Origin: Fimbriimonadaceae bacterium
GTDB taxonomy: Bacteria > Armatimonadota > Fimbriimonadia > Fimbriimonadales > Fimbriimonadaceae
Direction: 5' to 3'
Assembly: GCA_014380605.1 (NCBI GenBank)
Contig: JACMJO010000028.1
Coordinates: 1 to 6,513 of the forward strand
Length of the DNA: 6,513 nt
This document shows positions 1 through 5,221 of this stretch, in pieces. The notes beneath the pieces are model-generated. The model had not been told where the DNA came from. It worked only from the letters and a program-made list of their open reading frames with translations, and did not search any database. The translations under genes were made by a program, and so were the position numbers. How positions within the stretch are numbered: position 1 is the first letter of the stretch; each line of letters opens with the position of its first letter.

Positions 1-384
1 CTCGTGGTGGTTCACAACATGGGTCGCGGATGCAACTATTGCTCCCTTTGGGCGGACGGGTTCACGGGGTTCACCAAGCATATTCAGACCCGAGCTGGGT
101 TTGTGCTTGTCAGCGCCGACACAGCCGACAGGGTACAGGAAACCGCCGAACGGCGAAGCTGGAACTTCCCTCTCGCCAGCAACGGCGAAAGTGGGTTCGC
201 CAAGGATATGGGCTATACCGATGAGAAAGGCGACCCTTGGCCGGGGATCGCCGCCTTCACTCGCGAAGATGGAAAGATCTATCGACGGGGCCACGCCTCT
301 CTCGGACCGGGCGACGAGTTCTGCTCGCTATGGGGAATTTGGGATCTGTTTCCAACCGGTGAGGGTGGTTGGGAGCCCAAGTAA
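1..384 (+). CDS. DUF899 family thioredoxin-fold protein (5' truncated)
   Basis: The reading frame is open from base 1 and ends at TAA 382-384, giving 127 visible residues; the N-terminal part lies outside the window. The visible part has the family hallmarks: an HNMGRGCNYCSLWADGF segment (residues 5-21 of the fragment) carrying a C-x-x-C pair (C11, C14), a central FVLVSAD strand, a DMGY element, a PGIAAF strand and the C-terminal GPGDEFCSLWGIWDLFP stretch. DUF899 proteins have a thioredoxin-like fold and are often labelled predicted dithiol-disulfide oxidoreductases. The CxxC agrees with that, but no substrate is established and none can be inferred here. It is probably cytosolic, though the N-terminus cannot be checked. 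The GTG at base 4 is unlikely to be the true start, because conserved sequence already begins there. The next gene is convergent, with 9 bases between stop codons. Family assignment is firm, function is not. Confidence 0.9.
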   Translation, partial: LVVVHNMGRGCNYCSLWADGFTGFTKHIQTRAGFVLVSADTADRVQETAERRSWNFPLASNGESGFAKDMGYTDEKGDPWPGIAAFTREDGKIYRRGHASLGPGDEFCSLWGIWDLFPTGEGGWEPK

Positions 385-393
385 GGGCGTCGC

Positions 394-1269
394 TTACCGA
401 GAAAACCTCGGGATGTCCGCCAGCTTAATCCCGAACAGATCTCGTTGCTCGTTGCCAACCATCAGACGATCGGGACCGTCGAAGCAGATCGACTCGCACT
501 GTTTGGCTCCCAACAGTTCAAGCCATCTGGTTGGCTTCGACAGCAACTTATCGCCGACTCCCTTTGTATCGAAAATCCAGACAGATGCTTTTGGAAACTG
601 GGTTAGGACCGCCAGCCAGCGTCCGTCGGGCGATGTATCCGCTGCCGTCACCCAGCCCTTCATGTCGGCAACCTCTTCCAGCTTCTTCGCGACATTGGCT
701 TTGCCTGGCATCATGGTGTCGAGGCGGTACAGCTTGGTTCCGGGTTCAGGAAACCGCCCATCCGGTGAGCGATGCTTCGTAAGCAGGTGGAACTTGCCAT
801 TCCAAACAAAAACCGCTTCGCAGTCGAAGTGTCGTTTGGCCGGAGGAAAAGCATCCTGGTCTGGATACACGACTGGAATATGGGTGGCTTTAGCCGAAAC
901 ATCCGTAGCGGGATTCGGCTCCTTGACAATGTACACTCCTAAGTCACGTCGGGCATTCCCGTTACTTCCGAGGTCGCTCACGTACAGCTTGCCGCCAGCA
1001 AGGGCAATGTCTTCCCAGTCCACGTTCTTCGCCCCAGAAATCGCGATTCCGCCGTAGGAGGGACCGCTCGGCGAGATGACTGAGCCATCACGCCGGATGG
1101 CAAAGATCCTCGCCGAATCCCCGCTGTCGTTGTGAACCCAAAACAAATCTTTGTCAGGCCTGCTCTGAACCATGCCGCTAATCTCCGCCAATGCGGGATG
1201 CTTCACCGTCGCTGAAGCTTTGACCTCTAGCGAAGTCTGAGAAGAAACAAGGGCAAGGATGGCCAGCAT
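394..1269 (-). CDS. Probable exported beta-propeller protein of unknown function
   Basis: This 291-residue protein starts at ATG 1269-1267. An in-frame TAG four codons upstream leaves no earlier start. The N-terminus (about residues 1-19) is hydrophobic, then polar, and could be a short signal peptide, though it lacks the usual positive charges. About five blade-like units follow: AEISGM with WVHNDSGD (residues 28-63), DWEDIAL with LYVSDLGSNG (84-115), DCEAVFV with FHLLTKH (149-183), a WD40-like TSPDGRWLAVL strand (212-235), and QCESICF with LMVGNEQ (257-282). Acidic residues E29, E86, E151 and E259 recur at the same point of four units. The layout resembles SdiA-regulated or phytase-like propellers, which are mostly periplasmic or extracellular and in some cases bind calcium; the resemblance is by eye only. 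It follows the 143-residue gene by 17 bases, so the two are probably co-transcribed. The Shine-Dalgarno sequence is poor. No substrate is inferred. Confidence 0.82.
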   Translation of the reverse strand: MLAILALVSSQTSLEVKASATVKHPALAEISGMVQSRPDKDLFWVHNDSGDSARIFAIRRDGSVISPSGPSYGGIAISGAKNVDWEDIALAGGKLYVSDLGSNGNARRDLGVYIVKEPNPATDVSAKATHIPVVYPDQDAFPPAKRHFDCEAVFVWNGKFHLLTKHRSPDGRFPEPGTKLYRLDTMMPGKANVAKKLEEVADMKGWVTAADTSPDGRWLAVLTQFPKASVWIFDTKGVGDKLLSKPTRWLELLGAKQCESICFDGPDRLMVGNEQRDLFGIKLADIPRFSR

Positions 1270-1286
1270 GGCAAGATGCTACCAAG

Positions 1287-1718
1287 TTAGAACCGGGTGA
1301 TGTAGGCGATGGTGAGTTTCTTCAGACCCTTGAATTGGAAGGCCCAGTTCGGCGCAGACGCAAATCGCAGGGTCGCGCCAAACCCCCTTGATCGAACTTC
1401 AAAGAGGCCGAGACGCTTGAGAATCTCACCTTTTAGTCCCTTAGTCGAGGTCTGGTGGCTAAACGTGTACGTCTTGCCCGGGCGAATACCCGCTTCTTCA
1501 AACTCGACTAAATCGGGCAACAGGCTTACGCTCACCCATGAGCGTCTGCCGCCCTGAAAGGTGGCTGGTGATCCGGGCACCGACCATCTTAGTCGCGGCG
1601 TGACCCTCAATTGGCGAATCAGGATTTCCATGGGGGCCTCACATCGAAGGTCCCAATCGGATGCCGATTGCATCGGTCCCGAGATCGCGATTGCGGCGGT
1701 TATTACCGTGCCGTTCAT
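1287..1718 (-). CDS. Hypothetical protein, 143 residues
   Basis: I do not recognise this protein. The frame runs from ATG 1718-1716 to TAA 1289-1287 and lies 17 bases upstream of the propeller gene on the same strand, so it is probably the first gene of a two-gene unit. Its codon use looks like that of its neighbours, which supports its being real. The sequence is rich in short beta-prone stretches and basic residues (RSWVSVSLLPDL at 59-70, GKTYTFSHQT at 81-90, FGATLRF at 113-119, LTIAYITRF at the C-terminus), suggesting a small all-beta domain. There is no clear signal peptide or membrane segment and no catalytic motif. The start is uncertain: M1 has only a weak AGGG upstream, whereas M30 (ATG 1631-1629) is preceded by GAGG at a five-base spacing, and the first 29 residues look less structured. 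An in-frame TAG lies just upstream of M1, ruling out a longer N-terminus. Confidence 0.65.
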   Translation of the reverse strand: MNGTVITAAIAISGPMQSASDWDLRCEAPMEILIRQLRVTPRLRWSVPGSPATFQGGRRSWVSVSLLPDLVEFEEAGIRPGKTYTFSHQTSTKGLKGEILKRLGLFEVRSRGFGATLRFASAPNWAFQFKGLKKLTIAYITRF

Positions 1719-1834
1719 GGTGCCCTATTCAAGCCTATTCTTCATCATGTTCAACTCTGGCCTGCTCTATTGACGCCGAAAACGCACAGACCGGCTGAAG
1801 AGGAAAACATCACCCAACCGGGTAGCCTTCAACC
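1719..1834. promoter_or_regulatory. Divergent intergenic region between the hypothetical gene and the mutarotase gene
   Basis: This 116-base gap separates two outward-facing genes, so it should contain the promoters of both. No pair of -35 and -10 boxes with sensible spacing stands out on either strand: a TTGACG at 1770-1775 has no -10 partner. On the minus strand a tiny frame of two ATGs and five further codons ends in TAG shortly before the 1718 start. The right end holds an imperfect inverted repeat described separately. The promoter role is inferred from gene orientation only. Confidence 0.5.
1793..1834 (+). promoter_or_regulatory. Imperfect hairpin directly before the mutarotase start codon
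   Basis: GGCTGAAG (1793-1800) can pair with CTTCAACC (1827-1834) at seven of eight positions, and inside it ACCC (1812-1815) pairs perfectly with GGGT (1820-1823) across a four-base AACC loop. The outer arm ends at the base before ATG 1835. Folded mRNA would cover the ribosome-binding area, where no strong Shine-Dalgarno sequence is visible. It could modulate translation or be chance; the internal loops (11 and 3 bases) make it only moderately stable. Confidence 0.3.
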
Positions 1835-2251
1835 ATGCTAATGGGGCCTCTGCTTCACCCAGATATTCTTCGTGCGTTGGCTTCTGCAGGTCACGGAAGC
1901 AAGGTGTTGATTGCAGACTCTAACTATCCCTTCGCGACCCATGCCGGGCCAAACGCAGAACTCGTCTTTCTCAACCTCTCTCCTGGCAAAGTCAACGTGA
2001 CTGAAACGTTGGCCGTGGTTGCCCAGACTGTTCCGATCGAATCGGCAGAAGTGATGCTCCCTTCTGACGGCAATGAACCCGCCATCTATGGCGAATTTCG
2101 AGCGATCCTTGGCGCCTCAATCAGCCTTGAAACCAGGTCCCGCGAGGAATTCTACGAAATCGCCCGTAGTGAGGATCTCTGTCTTGTCATCGCCACGGGC
2201 GAACATCGAATCTACGCGTGCATCATCCTGACGATCGGCGTCCTAATCTAA
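1835..2251 (+). CDS. RbsD/FucU family sugar mutarotase or pyranase
   Basis: This 138-residue protein has the usual family length (about 140) and aligns nearly end to end with E. coli RbsD and FucU. Family members catalyse anomer interconversion (pyranose/furanose for ribose, alpha/beta for fucose) in the cytosol, usually as ring-shaped oligomers. The N-terminal LLHPDILRALASAGHGSKV places H20 and D28 (VLIAD) at the same numbers as the catalytic-site H20 and D28 of RbsD. NYPFATHAGPNA (30-41), the SAEVM strand (70-74), EFYEIAR and LVIATGE follow the family. The C-terminal motif, YAN or YGN in RbsD and FucU, is Y127-A-C129 here, so the Asn is a Cys. The GPNAELVFLNLSPG stretch looks more FucU-like than RbsD-like, but the sugar cannot be assigned. 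The start is ATG 1835 or ATG 1841; an in-frame TAG at 1823-1825 bars anything longer. No sugar transporter, kinase or isomerase gene lies next to it. Confidence 0.92.
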   Translation: MLMGPLLHPDILRALASAGHGSKVLIADSNYPFATHAGPNAELVFLNLSPGKVNVTETLAVVAQTVPIESAEVMLPSDGNEPAIYGEFRAILGASISLETRSREEFYEIARSEDLCLVIATGEHRIYACIILTIGVLI

Positions 2252-2254
2252 GGA

Positions 2255-3400
2255 CTAGAAGAACTCTTGGCAATAGACCCGCGCCGGTTTGAGAAACTTA
2301 GAGGCCGACGCCAGGGACCCCGATTCCCGCTCCTCGATCGGTCCCCGCTCAATCCCGGGATCTCCAAGAAAGGCTTGTGTCCAAGCCTGGATGCTCCCGA
2401 CCAAATCGGCTGAATCCACGCGGCGGCAATCCACCTTCTCGCCATCGTCCTCAACTCGCCAGCAACCATGGTTCTCGGGAACCAGCTCATCTTGAACCTC
2501 AAAAGAGAAGGCTCCCGCTCCAACCGGAGCCAGTGCCTTAAGCGCTCCCGGAATATCCAGGACTCGAAACATGATCGCCCTGGAGTATTTGGCTGAAATC
2601 CCCTGATCTGAGTAGACCTGGAGGTAGGGCGAATCGGAGGGCTCGAACCATTGAAGAGAACTCTTATTAATGCAAATCTGGCTGAGCACTGCCATGAGCG
2701 ATCTATATCCTTGGAAACTGCTCCAACTGACCTCATTAATGAGCTGAGGAACCCAGAAGTCGATCTTGTGCTCCAGGATCGCGTATGCCTCGACCGGGTC
2801 GCCGACCGCGTAGACGGTTTTTTTCTCATCCAGAACGCGATTCCAGTGCATCGGCGTCCGGACATTCATTCCAGAGTAGTTCTGAGTAAATGCTTCATGA
2901 CAAGCCTGAAGGGCATGATGGTCTTGCCAATCGATGACTCTGACTGGAAGCTCCGGCTTGATCCTAGGCAAGCGATGGGTCGGAGCTTCCATCTCCAGCC
3001 TCAGCCCGCACATCTCGTAGCCAAACTTACGGTAGAAAGACTCGCGAAAACCGTAGAGCGACGCCATCTGATAGCCTTGACTCCGCAGGTAAGGCACCGA
3101 CCAACTCATCATCGCGCTCCCGACTCCAAGATGGCGATACTCTGGCAGAACCGCGACCCCGGCAATTCCCGCGCACTTCAAGTTAACCCTTCCCTCCCTC
3201 GTGCAGGTCAGGTCCAGAACGCTGAAGACGCCGGCTATCCGCCCGTCTAACTCGGCGACACATCCGGTCGTTCCCTTGAACACCCGCGATTCCACCGGCG
3301 TTGTGCGACCGTCATTGTAGGTCATGTCGCGAACGTGCCAGGTCTCGTCTCGGTCTCGGTCTTCAAAGGGTCGGACAATCAACGCCATAGGGCGAATCAT
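2255..3400 (-). CDS. Eis-like GNAT N-acetyltransferase
   Basis: This 381-residue protein has the Eis family architecture (family length about 400): an N-terminal GNAT domain (about 7-140), a second GNAT-like domain (about 150-280) and a C-terminal SCP2-like domain (about 285-381). The acetyl-CoA strand and loop are GIAGVAVLPEYRHLGVGSAM, with R89-H-L-G-V-G94 as the pyrophosphate-binding turn. Y123 in SFYRKFGYE aligns with Tyr126 of Mycobacterium tuberculosis Eis, the proposed general acid, and the chain ends in Phe, as Eis does at Phe402, whose carboxylate acts as a base. Eis acetylates amines at several positions of aminoglycosides and other substrates, using acetyl-CoA. The natural substrate of this protein is unknown, and resistance should not be assumed. 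Neither M1 (3400) nor M5 (3388) has a clear Shine-Dalgarno sequence; M5 gives the more typical N-terminus. It starts 15 bases after the DUF2339 stop, suggesting co-transcription and perhaps translational coupling. Confidence 0.9.
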   Translation of the reverse strand: MIRPMALIVRPFEDRDRDETWHVRDMTYNDGRTTPVESRVFKGTTGCVAELDGRIAGVFSVLDLTCTREGRVNLKCAGIAGVAVLPEYRHLGVGSAMMSWSVPYLRSQGYQMASLYGFRESFYRKFGYEMCGLRLEMEAPTHRLPRIKPELPVRVIDWQDHHALQACHEAFTQNYSGMNVRTPMHWNRVLDEKKTVYAVGDPVEAYAILEHKIDFWVPQLINEVSWSSFQGYRSLMAVLSQICINKSSLQWFEPSDSPYLQVYSDQGISAKYSRAIMFRVLDIPGALKALAPVGAGAFSFEVQDELVPENHGCWRVEDDGEKVDCRRVDSADLVGSIQAWTQAFLGDPGIERGPIEERESGSLASASKFLKPARVYCQEFF

Positions 3401-3415
3401 ATCCGAACCGGCGGC

Positions 3416-5062
3416 CTACGCGGGACGGTTTGGGTTCGTCGTTAGACCTTTGCTTCGAATATAAGCATAGCCTCCACCGACTAGCACTGCCCCAAGCCCG
3501 ATCAGCACAGCAACTCGAAGAGCGGGAGTCGAGGTTGCCAGGTCAATGAGAACCACCTTTCCAACGGCAGAGATCAGAACGGCAAGTGCGGCGTAGCGGT
3601 AGTTCTTAAGCTTGGCTACGAACCCGACCACCAAGAGTGCAACCCCGTAGATCAGCCACGCGATGGTCGCGCTAAAGCTGGCAAGCCGAAGGTCGCTCGG
3701 CATTGCCATGAGAATGGTGCTAAGTCTGGTGGTAGCCGCCCATCCGATGAGGAATGCCAGGAGTAGACGAGGGTCGTCCTCATCTCGCTTGAGGCCAATT
3801 GCCATGCTAACAGCGCCAACCAAAGCTACACAGAGATACATCGCCTCAATTTCAGCGCTCAGACCCTTCAGTCTGGACAGATCAGCCAGATAAAGCACCA
3901 CGGACATCGATAGCCCGATTGCGGAAACGATCAAGGCTTCCTTTCTGCGAAACGCATTGCTGGCCAGACCCGCGGCAATAGCGACGACGCCATACAGGAA
4001 CGCAGCTTCGATCTGCTTCAAGCCCATCGGGGCGAGGAAGCAGGCCAAGAGCGTGCCCGTCCAAAGCAGGGCCTCGCGAGCGACTTGTTCGCGCCAGAAT
4101 GCGCCTGCCATCAGGAATATTGCCAACGACGCCAACAGGACGTGGGCGGTGCCGTCTAGCCCATATTGGATTCCGAACGCCGCGCCGGTTGAAATCCCCA
4201 TCAATGCGACTGATATGAGTGTGTCGGTCGACTGATCTGGCTTGCTTCGGCCAAGTAGGTAGGTTGCAAGACATACCAGCCCCGATACCTCGAGAGCCGC
4301 AACCCTGACCATCCAGTCGACCTCAGAAGCGATTGCTACAGGAGCTAGGGCCAGCATGGAAGCGAGCCAAAGTCCGATCGCGAGCGGCCCGAATCGGTGC
4401 TTCACGATCACGATGGACGAAACAAGCAGAATCACCGTATGTAAGCCTAGGCTAAGCGTGTAAGCATCTTTGGAGATTGGCATTGCCGAACCCAAAAGCC
4501 CACCTATGATTCCAATCGTAAGGAAAGAGCGACTCTTGCGCCACATCGCGAAGCCAAGGTTGGCGAGACTCCACAGCACGAAACTGGCGACCATCATCTC
4601 ACCACTGTAAAGATTCTGGTAAATGTGTCCGCCGGCAAAGGTGGCAAACATCCCACATGAACCGATCCCGGTCAAAACCTGCCCGAAGTCTTCACGCTCA
4701 TCTCTGAGTCGAAGGCCGAACGCGACGAATCCGAGGCACAGCGCAACCGCACCACCGAACAGCATCGGCGGGGTGATCCACCCGTTGTTGACCGCGAGTG
4801 CAATCAGGTAGGCAATCCCAAGCACCATCAAGCTGGCTCCGATCCTTGGTAGCCATTGAGCGCCAAACTGGTACTCGGCGTCTGCGGTGACCGCAGGTTT
4901 GGTAACTGCCCGGGGTTCAGGCATTCGTGCGCTCGCCTGAATTGGCGGCGGCGCCACCGGATAGGCGGGTCGCGCAGCTGTCTGACCCTGAACCAGTCGC
5001 TGAACCGTCTGCTCAAGTAGGGCCAGTCTGGATTCGATTGATTGGATACGTTCCTCGGTCAT
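3416..5062 (-). CDS. DUF2339 family polytopic membrane protein
   Basis: This 548-residue inner-membrane protein begins with a short coiled-coil-like helix (about 5-25, heptads of I, L and V), then a Pro/Ala-rich linker (about 30-60), and then roughly 17-19 hydrophobic segments from residue 71 to 535. The first membrane block, WLPRIGASLMVLGIAYLIAL followed by AVNNGWI (70-96), and the last, with RYAALAVL, GKVVLIDL and a final RVAVLIGLGAVLVGGGYAYI helix pair (489-535), match the DUF2339 pattern. Many members are considerably longer (about 800-1000 residues), so this is a short form, but the hallmark N- and C-terminal blocks are both present and no frame disruption is seen. Function is unknown for the family. 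The start ATG 5062-5060 is well supported by AGGAG six bases upstream. It is the first gene of a unit with the Eis-like gene and is divergent from the HD-GYP gene. Confidence 0.9.
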   Translation of the reverse strand: MTEERIQSIESRLALLEQTVQRLVQGQTAARPAYPVAPPPIQASARMPEPRAVTKPAVTADAEYQFGAQWLPRIGASLMVLGIAYLIALAVNNGWITPPMLFGGAVALCLGFVAFGLRLRDEREDFGQVLTGIGSCGMFATFAGGHIYQNLYSGEMMVASFVLWSLANLGFAMWRKSRSFLTIGIIGGLLGSAMPISKDAYTLSLGLHTVILLVSSIVIVKHRFGPLAIGLWLASMLALAPVAIASEVDWMVRVAALEVSGLVCLATYLLGRSKPDQSTDTLISVALMGISTGAAFGIQYGLDGTAHVLLASLAIFLMAGAFWREQVAREALLWTGTLLACFLAPMGLKQIEAAFLYGVVAIAAGLASNAFRRKEALIVSAIGLSMSVVLYLADLSRLKGLSAEIEAMYLCVALVGAVSMAIGLKRDEDDPRLLLAFLIGWAATTRLSTILMAMPSDLRLASFSATIAWLIYGVALLVVGFVAKLKNYRYAALAVLISAVGKVVLIDLATSTPALRVAVLIGLGAVLVGGGYAYIRSKGLTTNPNRPA

Positions 5063-5068
5063 ATGAAT

Positions 5069-5073
5069 CTCCT
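5069..5073 (-). promoter_or_regulatory. Shine-Dalgarno sequence of the DUF2339 gene
   Basis: On the minus strand AGGAG lies six bases before ATG 5062-5060, near-ideal spacing. It is the clearest ribosome-binding site in the window and fixes this start; most other genes here have weak ones. Confidence 0.8.
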
Positions 5074-5149
5074 ACAACAAAGATCGCATTTCAGGGGAAG
5101 CATGAATAGGAAAGTCTGAGAGAAACAGGACTAATATGAAATCCCAAAA

Positions 5150-5176
5150 CCATGTGCGAAATTCCTCGAAACATGG
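5150..5176. repeat. Dyad CCATGT-N15-ACATGG, possible operator
   Basis: A perfect six-base inverted repeat (CCATGT at 5150-5155, ACATGG at 5171-5176) encloses a second, nearly co-centred one (CGA 5157-5159, TCG 5166-5168). The total span of 27 bases and its location in the middle of a divergent promoter region would suit a dimeric transcription factor. There is no T-tract, so a terminator is unlikely. A chance origin cannot be excluded for arms this short. Confidence 0.35.
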
Positions 5177-5221
5177 AATAAATACCGTGAGCGGCCAGGT
5201 TGTCGGGACGCTAGGTGCTGG

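Larger units (their letters stand above)
5063..5221. promoter_or_regulatory. Divergent intergenic region between DUF2339 and HD-GYP genes
   Basis: This 159-base, relatively AT-rich gap lies between the outward-facing DUF2339 and HD-GYP genes and should carry promoters for both. TAATAT at 5132-5137 is a possible plus-strand -10-like element (four of six matches), but no -35 partner is convincing. A dyad at 5150-5176 is listed separately. No small coding frame with a good ribosome-binding site was found. Confidence 0.5.

Noticed and set aside
385..393. Bidirectional terminator between the convergent DUF899 and propeller genes
   Set aside because: Only 9 bases separate the stop codons and no stem followed by a T-tract is visible; the same holds for the 3-base gap at 2252-2254.
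101..1057. Long plus-strand open frame (318 codons) across the DUF899 end and the propeller gene
   Set aside because: The translation is Ser/Arg/Pro-rich with no recognisable motif, and it overlaps two well-supported genes, mostly antisense to the propeller.
1725..1748. Short minus-strand frame (two ATGs plus five codons, then TAG) before the 143-residue gene, as a leader peptide or broken N-terminus
   Set aside because: It is very short, lacks a good ribosome-binding site and shows no attenuator-like codon run or hairpin; most likely chance.
1770..1775. TTGACG as a -35 box for the mutarotase gene
   Set aside because: The bases at the expected -10 position (about 1793-1798) are GC-rich and do not resemble TATAAT.
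2248..2865. Minus-strand open frame of 205 codons in another frame of the Eis-like gene
   Set aside because: The translation is Arg/Ser/Trp-rich and overlaps the real frame, which carries family motifs throughout.
2651..3250. Plus-strand open frame of 199 codons inside the Eis-like gene
   Set aside because: It is antisense to the conserved GNAT sequence and its translation resembles no protein; a shadow of the real gene.
5150..5176. The dyad as a transcription terminator
   Set aside because: It lies upstream of two divergent starts, has only six paired bases per arm with a 15-base gap, and has no T-tract.
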